The translations under genes were made by a program, and so were the position numbers. From Chloroflexota bacterium (GTDB taxonomy: Bacteria > Chloroflexota > Chloroflexia > JAMDCE01), in assembly GCA_023489135.1 (NCBI GenBank), contig JAMDCE010000620.1, forward strand, positions 1 through 17,152: a DNA stretch of 17,152 bases. Reading direction: 5' to 3'. How positions within the stretch are numbered: the first letter of the stretch is position 1; each line of letters starts with the position of its first letter. The notes below the pieces were generated by a model. It saw nothing but the letters and a program-made list of their open reading frames with translations, had not been told where the DNA came from and ran no database searches. Below are positions 7,647 to 14,780 of this stretch, in pieces.

Positions 7647-8417
7647 TTGAACGAAACGTGCGGCACGGCATTGCCCGGCATAGCCCGGAAGGTGTTGGCG
7701 CGCCCAACGACGGCGATGCAAAGGCCGGCGATGGGGCCCGACTCCTTCCGCGCCCAGAATCGCATCAACAGGTCTACCTTCAGTCCCGAACCCGTCCGGA
7801 ACGCGCCGAATCCACCTGCTTCCGATGCAAGCAGGGGTTTTGCGCAATTCCTGGCGATGGCCAGCAAGCGCCTTCAACCAGGTCTGGATCTCGGTTTCGC
7901 GTCTGTCCACCCGGTTGGCTTGAGGTCGAGCCTGTTGTCGCGCCCGGCAAACCCCTGGTCATTGCTCTCGACCGCCGGCTATGAGGCCGAAGACGACGAC
8001 CCGGTTCGCGTGGGCACCGTACCTTTTTCCGACTTGATAGCCTCGGCCGCCAAGAAATACGGGGTGAGCGGCAACCTCGTGGCTGCGGTCGTCAAAGCAG
8101 AATCAGGCTTTGACCCGCTGGCTCAATCCCGGGCCGGAGCGAAGGGTCTGATGCAGCTGATGGACGAAACCGCGCGTTCCCTGGGAGTATCGAATGTTTT
8201 CGATCCGGGACAAAATCTCGATGGTGGGGTGAGGTTCCTAAGCTCCTTGCTCCGCCGATACGGCGGCAACTCCCAGTTGGCTCTGGCCGCATACAACGCC
8301 GGGCCCGGCGCCGTTGAGAAGTACGGCGGTATCCCACCGTACCGGGAAACCAGGGATTACCTCTCGAGAGTGATGGGCTATTGGCGACAGTTCGATGAAG
8401 CGGGAGGGCGATTATGA
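7647..8417 (+). CDS. Flagellum-associated lytic transglycosylase (SLT domain)
   Basis: The 256-residue product has a goose-lysozyme-like SLT domain at about 126-250. The catalytic Glu is E152 in VKAESGF, followed by GLMQLM (167-172) and AYNAGP (215-220), the three standard motifs of family 1 lytic transglycosylases that cut the glycan strands of peptidoglycan. Residues 1-120 are Pro/Ser/Arg-rich, apparently disordered, with no Sec signal peptide or membrane segment. The rod-binding domain of FlgJ is not recognisable. It starts at TTG behind GGGAGG, and its stop overlaps the flgB start as ATGA. The likely role is opening the wall for the rod, as the muramidase half of FlgJ does elsewhere. Export by the flagellar type III system rather than Sec is inferred from the N-terminus. 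Confidence 0.92.
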   Translation: MNETCGTALPGIARKVLARPTTAMQRPAMGPDSFRAQNRINRSTFSPEPVRNAPNPPASDASRGFAQFLAMASKRLQPGLDLGFASVHPVGLRSSLLSRPANPWSLLSTAGYEAEDDDPVRVGTVPFSDLIASAAKKYGVSGNLVAAVVKAESGFDPLAQSRAGAKGLMQLMDETARSLGVSNVFDPGQNLDGGVRFLSSLLRRYGGNSQLALAAYNAGPGAVEKYGGIPPYRETRDYLSRVMGYWRQFDEAGGRL

Positions 8418-8842
8418 CCGATAAGATTCTTGGTTCGATGACCGACGCGACCATTGGAGTTGCACTAAATGGACTGGCTGCTCGCCAGAGAGAAATCAGC
8501 AACAACCTGGCCAACATAGATACCCCAGGCTTCAAAGCCTCCCAGGTGCGCTTCGAGGATCAGCTACAAAACGCCATCTCAGCCAAGCAAGGCACACTCT
8601 CGCCCAGGCTGGTATCCAGCAACGCTCGTCACATTACGCTTGGCGACGATGACGTAGATCACGTACGGCCGGAGGTGATTCAGATGACCAACACCAGCGG
8701 CCGTCTCGATGGTAACAACGTAGACATCGACAAGGAAATGGTCCAGTTGGCTGATACCACCATTTCCTATAACGCCCTGGTCCAGCTAATTACGGCGCGC
8801 ATTTCCCTCGCCAGATACATCGTGAACGAGGGCAAGCGGTAG
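8414..8842 (+). CDS. flgB: Flagellar basal-body proximal rod protein FlgB
   Basis: The 142-residue product is the usual FlgB size. The signature lies at about residues 20-45: LAARQREISNNLANIDTPGF, where FlgB typically has NNLANxxTPGF(K/R). The C-terminus holds GNNVDIDKEMVQLADTTISYNALVQL, the FlgB version of the rod C-terminal helix. FlgB sits just beyond FliE in the proximal rod and is a type III export substrate. Its ATG overlaps the transglycosylase stop (ATGA) and GGGAGGG lies at 8402-8408, so it is translationally coupled to the wall-cutting enzyme. Its separation from flgC is odd, because the two are normally adjacent. Confidence 0.96.
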   Translation: MTDKILGSMTDATIGVALNGLAARQREISNNLANIDTPGFKASQVRFEDQLQNAISAKQGTLSPRLVSSNARHITLGDDDVDHVRPEVIQMTNTSGRLDGNNVDIDKEMVQLADTTISYNALVQLITARISLARYIVNEGKR

Positions 8843-8862
8843 AGACGTGGAAAGGTTAGGTT

Positions 8863-10182
8863 ATGGCCACCTCTAGTCGAGGCTCAGTGGTAACCTCCAT
8901 CGCAGATGTCGCGAGACCTCTGCCGTCCAGGACTCCCGGAAGGATAACTAATCCTTATCCCGGCGTATCTTTCCGATCCAGTCTACTGCGCGCTCAGCAG
9001 CGGTATCCGTTGGCCGCTTCCAGGACGCCTAATCGATCCGGCCCGGCTCAAACGCCGGCTTCGCCTTCCTCTGACCCCCCTAATCCCGTAAACGGGATTG
9101 CACAAGGAGCCGCTCTTGCCGTTCCCGCCGCTCAAGGCCTTACGCCCTTAGGGAAGACTGCCATTCAGAATCCGAATCCTCCCTCTGTCGAATCCGCTTC
9201 CCTCGCCACCGTCGCCACCGCCGCCTCAGCCGGTATCGATGGGCGCGGCGGTGTCGGCAAGCCGATGGCTTTGTCCGATTTCCCCCGTCCCGAGGGTGAC
9301 AATGGACGGGGCATGCATTGGGTGCCCATCACCCACTCGGCGAGCTGGGCCGTCGACCGTTTCGTCAAGGAAGCCAAGGACATGAAGGTCAAGTGGATGG
9401 TGATCCTGAACGACGACGCCAAGGTTGGAGAGAACGATTACCTGGTAAAGAAGCTGGTCGACAACGGCATAATGCCGGTGATGAGGCTCTACACCCCCCA
9501 CGGCCGCCCGATCCAGGGGGATATCGGCGCCCTCGTCAGGCATTACAAGCCGATGGGAGTCAACTACTACCAGCTCTACAACGAGCCCAATCTAAACGTG
9601 GAGAACCCCGACGGCATTCCGAACGTCGACCGTTATCTGGACACTTGGATCCCTGGAGCCAGGGCGGTCGCGGAGGCGGGAGGACTTCCGGGCCTTGGAG
9701 CGCTCAGTCCCGGAGGCAACTTCGACGACATCGAGTTTCTAAAGCAAACCCTCGACAAGATCAAGGAGCGCGGCGAAATTGCTACCCTCGACAAGGCCTG
9801 GCTCAGCATGCATAACTATACCTTGAACCATCCCCTGGACTACGCCAAAGACAGCAATGCCTTTATGAAATTCAAGTGGTACGACACCATCATCAAAGAG
9901 AAGCTGGGGCGACAAATGCCCATTATCGGTACCGAGGGCGGCACGCACATCGGCTCGGCCGATGACAAGACCTTCCCTCCCATAGACGAGGCTAAACAAA
10001 TCGATATGGTCACCGGCGCATACCGCTATATGAAGAATCGCGAGCCCTACAACTTCGTGTACACCTATTGGATCATCGCCAATGAAGAAGGCGGGGGCTC
10101 CGATACGGCTTTCAGCCATCAGGCGCTGTTCAAGCGCACCGGGCAGTCGCCGCTGGTGGATGCTTTGAAAAGGCTTGATTAG
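8863..10182 (+). CDS. Putative clan GH-A glycoside hydrolase within the flagellar operon
   Basis: The 439-residue product has two parts. Residues 1-133 are rich in Pro, Ser, Ala and Thr and look disordered, with no Sec signal peptide. Residues about 135-439 look like a (beta/alpha)8 barrel of clan GH-A: NEP at 240-242 (E241 as acid/base), H317-N318 in a later strand, TEGG at 357-360 (E358 as nucleophile) and aromatic Y400-W403 near the eighth strand. The order and spacing of the two Glu residues fit retaining beta-glycosidases such as the GH5 or GH39 type; substrate and exact family cannot be assigned. It lies 20 bases after flgB and 20 before fliK, so it belongs to the operon. It is not a known standard flagellar part. 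A role on peptidoglycan or an extracellular polysaccharide is inference. Confidence 0.75.
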   Translation: MATSSRGSVVTSIADVARPLPSRTPGRITNPYPGVSFRSSLLRAQQRYPLAASRTPNRSGPAQTPASPSSDPPNPVNGIAQGAALAVPAAQGLTPLGKTAIQNPNPPSVESASLATVATAASAGIDGRGGVGKPMALSDFPRPEGDNGRGMHWVPITHSASWAVDRFVKEAKDMKVKWMVILNDDAKVGENDYLVKKLVDNGIMPVMRLYTPHGRPIQGDIGALVRHYKPMGVNYYQLYNEPNLNVENPDGIPNVDRYLDTWIPGARAVAEAGGLPGLGALSPGGNFDDIEFLKQTLDKIKERGEIATLDKAWLSMHNYTLNHPLDYAKDSNAFMKFKWYDTIIKEKLGRQMPIIGTEGGTHIGSADDKTFPPIDEAKQIDMVTGAYRYMKNREPYNFVYTYWIIANEEGGGSDTAFSHQALFKRTGQSPLVDALKRLD

Positions 10183-10191
10183 GTTGCCGAC

Positions 10192-10197
10192 GGAGGT
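10192..10197 (+). promoter_or_regulatory. Ribosome binding site deciding the TTG start of fliK
   Basis: GGAGGT lies five bases before TTG 10203, just after the glycoside hydrolase stop at 10182. It supports the rare TTG start over in-frame ATGs further in. Confidence 0.6.
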
Positions 10198-10202
10198 GTT
10201 AA

Positions 10203-11729
10203 TTGGCTGATTTGATGGCTGCTCTGGACACGGCGTCGATGATGGGGGTCGGCGCTGGATGGAACAGAGCCACGTCTTTACGAGATTGCACAATAAACGG
10301 AGGTCTCTTCACCCAGATCTTTCAGGCGCTGTCTGGCGTGACCGGAGACGAGCAGGGAACGTCCCCCGCACTTGAGGACACGGCTTCGTCGGCCCGGTCG
10401 GGACGCCGGCCCAGCGAAATCACGCTCGGGCACCTAATTTCGGCCCTGGCGAATCACCGGGCTACGTTCGGAGATCCAACCTTTAGCACCGACCAGAAAC
10501 AGGCCGATCAATCGATTGACCTCGAAACGATGCTTGCCTTATTGACAGGCGCCGTTTCGCAGCTCCAGTCGCTGTGGCCTCCCAGCGCCCAGCCGTGCCC
10601 TGACGAGGCCAATCCGTCTTCGCCTGGCGACGGTGCTGAACAAGGGGCTTCAGGCCGGATTCCCTCGGCGTTTCTTGCTCTCCCGCCCGGTATGAATTCT
10701 CTCTTGTCCGATTCCGGGGCTGATGCACACGCCCTTGCCGAAGCATTGAAAGGACTCGTATACTATAAGCATTTCTCGGGTCCGGGGGAGAATGTGTCCG
10801 GACAATGGCTACGACGACTGATGGAGGGACAGGCCGACGGCGGTCAGGAATCGATAGCGGCGGATCGGGTAGGCAATGGCAATAATCCCGTCCGGAGGCT
10901 CGGCGCCGAGACCGCCGGCGAGGCAGAACGCGGTGGACCGCGTGTGGACGCCCCCTCCCACGAGCGGTCTCAGACGCTCGGAGCTACCAGCCCTGATCTA
11001 AGTTACGCCTTCGCCGCCGGAAAAGGCTTCCCCGAGCCGCTCGCTTCGGCCAAGCTGCGCGCCACCGGCGAAGGATCCGGCGAGGTCGGGGTGCGCGGTG
11101 GCCAGCCTAACGCCTCGCCGATCTCGGCGGTCTTAGCATCCGGCCGGGACGGTGATGGGACCTTCTCTTCGCACGGCCATAATAGCTCGCGAGAGCAAAC
11201 GGCTCAGGGTATCACTCTGGCGCAGGCCCCCGCACAGGATGGGGCTGTAGCCGGTGCGCCCCGACAGGCCTCTGATGCATCCAGCTTGCCCACCGAATTG
11301 TCAAGCTTCGCGATAGTGGAGCAGATCGTTAGTCGAGCCCGTCTCGTCATGTCGCGTGGCCGGGCGGGACTCAACATCCAGCTGGAGCCCAAAGAACTGG
11401 GGAAGGTCCGAATTCAGCTATCCCAGGGTCCAGATGGTCTTCTGGTCAAGCTGGCGGCTGAGGCGAGCGATACGAGAGAGATCATTCAATCCTCTCTTCC
11501 TCAGCTCAAGAGCGCTTTCGAAACCCAGGGGCTGAGGGTAGAGCGATTCGACGTGGTGAGCGGAGCCGGTTTTTCCGGCTTCACATCGCAGCACAGCAAC
11601 TCTCAGGACCGTCCGACATCCAACGCATCGTCGCCGCTGCACTATGCCTTTGGAGAGGACGCCGATACGGAGATAGACGACGACCGGGGAGTGAGGATTC
11701 AGCACTCGCTGGTGGATTACCGGATCTAA
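10203..11729 (+). CDS. fliK: Flagellar hook-length control protein FliK
   Basis: FliK is the exported ruler that sets hook length and switches the export gate to late substrates. The 508-residue product shows the usual build: a long variable N-terminal and middle part rich in Gly, Ser, Ala and Pro, then a conserved C-terminal hook domain at about 369-455 with GLNIQLEPKELGKVRIQL and VKLAAEASDTREIIQSSLPQLKSAFETQG. The N-terminus contains FTQIF (36-40), resembling the FxxxF motif of early flagellar substrates. It starts at TTG with GGAGGT upstream. Position before flgD and flgE is the classic order. The call rests on the C-terminal domain and context. Confidence 0.9.
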   Translation: MADLMAALDTASMMGVGAGWNRATSLRDCTINGGLFTQIFQALSGVTGDEQGTSPALEDTASSARSGRRPSEITLGHLISALANHRATFGDPTFSTDQKQADQSIDLETMLALLTGAVSQLQSLWPPSAQPCPDEANPSSPGDGAEQGASGRIPSAFLALPPGMNSLLSDSGADAHALAEALKGLVYYKHFSGPGENVSGQWLRRLMEGQADGGQESIAADRVGNGNNPVRRLGAETAGEAERGGPRVDAPSHERSQTLGATSPDLSYAFAAGKGFPEPLASAKLRATGEGSGEVGVRGGQPNASPISAVLASGRDGDGTFSSHGHNSSREQTAQGITLAQAPAQDGAVAGAPRQASDASSLPTELSSFAIVEQIVSRARLVMSRGRAGLNIQLEPKELGKVRIQLSQGPDGLLVKLAAEASDTREIIQSSLPQLKSAFETQGLRVERFDVVSGAGFSGFTSQHSNSQDRPTSNASSPLHYAFGEDADTEIDDDRGVRIQHSLVDYRI

Positions 11730-11793
11730 GCTAGATGTGTAGCAGAGAGTTATCGGCATTCAGCGCTATGTTAGAACCCATATAGTGATTGCT

Positions 11794-11837
11794 CCTCCGC
11801 GCTGACGGTAACTGGCCAGCGCGAAGGGTGCAGGAGG
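11794..11837 (+). promoter_or_regulatory. Possible structured leader masking the flgD ribosome binding site
   Basis: In the 112-base fliK-flgD gap, CGCGCTG (11798-11804) and CAGCGCG (11817-11823) can form a 7-bp stem. CCTCC (11794-11798) just outside it is complementary to the flgD Shine-Dalgarno GGAGG (11833-11837). With one shared base given up, a nested structure would hide the ribosome binding site. There is no T-run, so it is not a terminator. A lone -10-like TATAGT (11781-11786) lies upstream without a convincing -35. Confidence 0.35.
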
Positions 11838-11841
11838 TTAC

Positions 11842-12288
11842 ATGAACGTCGGAACCGTGCAGGGGAACTCAACCAGTAGGGCAAGCAGTCGCGCCCAAGG
11901 TGCTGTTGCTGGCAACGCACCCGTTACCAACCCCTCCGATAGCAGCGCGCTCATGGGCGTGGGCAAGAGCGATTTCCTGAAACTGTTGGTGGCGCAGCTT
12001 CGCAACCAGGACCCGATGAAGCCGATGGAGGATAGGGAGTTCATCGCTCAGATGGCTCAGCTCAACACGGTTGAGCAGCTCAACGATCTGAACGCCAGGC
12101 TAAGCGAGTTCCTGGGATACCAGTCGATGGCCCAGGCCAGTGGCTTGATTGGCAAGATCGTCCAATCCCGGTCAGCATCCGGAAAAGTGGAGGAGGTCGT
12201 CGTGGAGCAGGGGAAGCCTGTTCTGATCGTGGGTGGGAGGATGGTAGGACTGTCGGACATCGAAGCGATTAAGGATGCCAAGGAATAA
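11842..12288 (+). CDS. flgD: Flagellar hook assembly protein FlgD (short form)
   Basis: FlgD is the scaffold cap for hook polymerisation. This 148-residue product keeps the conserved N-terminal part: KSDFLKLLVAQLRNQDPMKPMEDREFIAQMAQ at about 35-66, then TVEQLNDLNARL. After QSMAQASGLIGKIVQ there is only a short beta-rich stretch (VEEVVVEQGKPVLIVGGRMVGLSDIEAI). The tudor/FN3-like C-terminal half of the roughly 230-residue proteobacterial FlgD is absent; short FlgD proteins of this size are known in Gram-positive bacteria. GGAGG at 11833-11837 precedes ATG 11842. flgE follows after 15 bases. Confidence 0.94.
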   Translation: MNVGTVQGNSTSRASSRAQGAVAGNAPVTNPSDSSALMGVGKSDFLKLLVAQLRNQDPMKPMEDREFIAQMAQLNTVEQLNDLNARLSEFLGYQSMAQASGLIGKIVQSRSASGKVEEVVVEQGKPVLIVGGRMVGLSDIEAIKDAKE

Positions 12289-12303
12289 GGAAAGGAGAAA
12301 ACC

Positions 12304-13827
12304 ATGATCCGTTCTATGTTGGCTGCCGTGTCAGGCATGCGCAATCACCAGACTTTTCTAGATGTCATCGGTAACAATATTGCCAATGTAAACACCATCG
12401 GATTCAAATCTGGAAGAGTGCTCTTCTCCGACATAATGAGCCAACTGGCCCACGGCGCCAGCTCGCCCCAGCAAGGGAGAGGAGGTATCAATCCCCTGCA
12501 GATTGGTCTCGGCATGCAGGTTGGCGGTGTGGACACGATACAGACCCAGGGCAATTTCCAGTCCACCGGCAAGTTCACCGACCTGGCAATCGAGGGTGAC
12601 GGCTTCTTCATAACGAATGACGGCACCCGGAACTTCTACACCCGTGACGGATCCTTCGATCTGGCTGTAGATGGAACGATAGTCAGCCCTGTGACGGGCA
12701 TGAAGGTGCAGGGATGGTTGGCCGACTCGACAGGGGCGATCGATACATCTCGGCCTTTGGGCGCCATTACCATCCCCTTCGGGGCTGCTATGTCGGGGCA
12801 GCCATCCAGCATCGTCACCGCGCGAGGCAACCTGGACCAAGACACCAACCAGCTGGGCTACGGAACGGTAACCCAAAGCCGGGCCAGCGGGGGAACGGGC
12901 ACGGCGGGAGGCGCCTACTCTGGCAGCTCGACCGCCAGCTACGTCGTAAGAATCGCTTCCATCTCCGCCACCAACCCCGGAGAGGTAACGGGCATTGAGG
13001 TCAGCACGGATGGTGGCACCACTTACGGGGCTCCGATCGCCACGTCCGGGGGCGCAGCCGTCAGCATCGGGAATGGAATGACCTTTGCTATCGCCACGAG
13101 CACCTCGAACCAGGCCAACGATACCTATTCATTCGCGGCTACCCCCCCCACCGTGGTATCCAACGTCAGCGTCTACGATTCGTTGGGAGCTCTCCACAGC
13201 ATCCAGCTGACCTTTACCAAGACGGGCACCAACACCTGGACCTGGTTGCCATCCACCACTGAAAGTGGCCTTTCAATTACCTCGCCAACCAGCGCAACTC
13301 TCCTTAATTTCAGCACCACAGGCGCCTATGTAGGGCAACAGCCGGCCGGATCGATGGTTATCCATCCCACCAATGGTGCCAATGACATCACGGTCAGCCT
13401 GGACCTGAACAAGCTCACCCAATTGGCCGGTACCAGCGAAGCGCAGTCGAGCGCCGATGGTGCCCCCGCCGGATCGTTGGTAAGCTTTGCCATCGGACAA
13501 GCGGGAGACGTGACCGGTGTTTACACCAATGGCCTCAGCAAATTGCTCGGACAGATCGCCCTGGCCAAGTTCGCCAATCCTGGAGGCCTGCTCAAGTCGG
13601 GCAAGAACCTTTACGAGTTAACCTCGAACTCGGGCGATCCCACCGTCGGCGCTCCGGGCTCGGGCGGGCGCGGGCAGATAAGCTCCGGCTACCTGGAGAT
13701 GTCCAACGTGGACCTGGCGCTCCAGTTTACGAACATGATAATGGCAGAAAGAGGCTTTCAGGCGAATTCACGTGTGATTACTGCGTCCGACGAAATGCTG
13801 CAGGACCTGGTCAACCTTAAGAGGTAA
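12304..13827 (+). CDS. flgE: Flagellar hook protein FlgE
   Basis: The 507-residue product is the hook subunit, exported through the type III gate and assembled under FlgD. The N-terminus has the hook/rod signature VIGNNIANVNTIGFK (about 21-35) after the first helix, and DLAIEGDGFFITNDGTRNFYTRDGSF (about 95-120) is the conserved FlgE/FlgF/FlgG block. A Thr/Ser/Gly-rich variable outer domain spans about 190-350 (VSTDGGTTYG, TNTWTWLP). The C-terminus (GYLEMSNVDLALQFTNMIMAERGFQANSRVITASDEMLQDLVNLKR) is the standard hook D0 helix. AAAGGAG upstream of ATG 12304 supports the start. A distal-rod FlgG is excluded by length and by the neighbours flgD and fliK. It is the last flagellar gene in the window. 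Confidence 0.96.
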   Translation: MIRSMLAAVSGMRNHQTFLDVIGNNIANVNTIGFKSGRVLFSDIMSQLAHGASSPQQGRGGINPLQIGLGMQVGGVDTIQTQGNFQSTGKFTDLAIEGDGFFITNDGTRNFYTRDGSFDLAVDGTIVSPVTGMKVQGWLADSTGAIDTSRPLGAITIPFGAAMSGQPSSIVTARGNLDQDTNQLGYGTVTQSRASGGTGTAGGAYSGSSTASYVVRIASISATNPGEVTGIEVSTDGGTTYGAPIATSGGAAVSIGNGMTFAIATSTSNQANDTYSFAATPPTVVSNVSVYDSLGALHSIQLTFTKTGTNTWTWLPSTTESGLSITSPTSATLLNFSTTGAYVGQQPAGSMVIHPTNGANDITVSLDLNKLTQLAGTSEAQSSADGAPAGSLVSFAIGQAGDVTGVYTNGLSKLLGQIALAKFANPGGLLKSGKNLYELTSNSGDPTVGAPGSGGRGQISSGYLEMSNVDLALQFTNMIMAERGFQANSRVITASDEMLQDLVNLKR

Positions 13828-13860
13828 TTCTCTATGCCGCTGGCTGCTTCGCGATTGCAA

Positions 13861-13898
13861 CTGGTAGGGGCACGGCGCTGCCGTGCCCGCTATGCCAG
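13861..13898. repeat. Imperfect hairpin after flgE (REP-like)
   Basis: GGGCACGGC (13868-13876) and GCCGTGCCC (13880-13888) form a perfect 9-bp stem with a GCT loop. Outer pairs TAG/CTA and CTGG/CCAG extend it with small bulges to 13861-13898. A second small stem GGAGA/TCTCC follows at 13902-13915. No T-run follows. It may act as a dispersed repeat or stabilise the flgE mRNA end, and could help termination. Confidence 0.6.
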
Positions 13899-13974
13899 TC
13901 TGGAGATGGATCTCCGCATCGGCGAAGCACCAAAGGTGAAAGAGTATAACACACGTTTGGCCGGCGATTGCTCA

Positions 13975-14002
13975 TTGAGATACCATCTATATTTGTGATA
14001 AT
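13975..14002 (+). promoter_or_regulatory. Sigma-70-type promoter upstream of the response regulator gene
   Basis: TTGAGA (13975-13980) is followed after 16 bases by GATAAT (13997-14002); each is one base from consensus. TG at 13994-13995 places an extended -10-like element before it. The region is AT-rich compared with its surroundings. It would give a leader of about 100 bases for the gene at 14112 and separates it from the flgE transcript. Confidence 0.6.
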
Positions 14003-14111
14003 ATGGGCGCAGTCTAGGCAGCCATCCTTTGGCAAACGTGCCGTGAACACGTGCGCCGACCATGGTGCCGAGCGGATGCCCTGCGGAGGAGTGGAGACGA
14101 GGGAGGGGAAG

Positions 14112-14771
14112 ATGCCGATCAAGGTCTTACTGGCCGATGACCACGGACTGTTTCGCGAGGGCTTGAGGAAGCTACTTGAGATGGAGCCGGACCTGCGGAT
14201 GGTCGGCGAGGCTTCGGACGGCTTGGAAGTCTTGAAGATGGTGGACGAGCTGGAGCCGGACGTCGTGCTTATGGACATCAACATGCCGGTGGCAGACGGC
14301 ATAACCGCGACCAGGGAGATTCTGCGGAAGCGGCCTGGCACAGGCATCATCATTCTAACTATGCACAAGGAAGATGGGCATGCCGTGCGAGCGGTTCAGG
14401 CGGGAGCACGCGGCTATTTGCTCAAGAACGCCAAGGCTACCGAGGTAGCCTCCGCCATCAGGGCCGTCTCCAGGGGTGCTTCCCTGCTCGATCCGGTTAT
14501 GATGACCAAAGTCCTCTCCGAGTTTCGCCGCATATCCTCGGAAGCCGGCGCCCAAGATGGGCTGGCCGGCCTCACCGATGTGGAGCTGGGCATTCTTCGC
14601 CTGTTGACCGCCGGCGCCTCCAACAAGGAAATCGCTAAGAAGATGCGTCTGGCCAATAGCACCGTGAAAAACAAGCTCACCGTGCTCTTCGCCAAGATCG
14701 ACGTCGCCGATCGCACTCAAGCTGCCATCTTCGCCCTGAAACACGGTTTGGTGGCAGAGAGCGAGGACTAA
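14112..14771 (+). CDS. NarL/LuxR-family response regulator
   Basis: The 219-residue product is a two-component DNA-binding regulator. The receiver domain spans about 1-120, with acidic pocket D9/D10, phosphoacceptor D55 (LMDINMP), T83 and K105 all present. The LuxR-type helix-turn-helix lies at about 150-212 (LTDVELGILRLLTAGASNKEIAKKM...STVKNKL). The start at ATG 14112 is set by GGGAGGGG just upstream and by the family N-terminus PIKVLLADDHGLFREGL; the frame could extend upstream to 13968, but that extension looks non-coding. No histidine kinase is next to it. It has its own promoter and ends nine bases from the convergent ndh gene. Control of the flagellar cluster is possible from position only. 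Confidence 0.95.
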   Translation: MPIKVLLADDHGLFREGLRKLLEMEPDLRMVGEASDGLEVLKMVDELEPDVVLMDINMPVADGITATREILRKRPGTGIIILTMHKEDGHAVRAVQAGARGYLLKNAKATEVASAIRAVSRGASLLDPVMMTKVLSEFRRISSEAGAQDGLAGLTDVELGILRLLTAGASNKEIAKKMRLANSTVKNKLTVLFAKIDVADRTQAAIFALKHGLVAESED

Positions 14772-14780
14772 CAGCTCCTT

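Noticed and set aside
13968..14111. Longer N-terminus for the response regulator
   Set aside because: The first 48 codons overlap the predicted promoter, do not resemble the family, and a strong ribosome binding site precedes ATG 14112.
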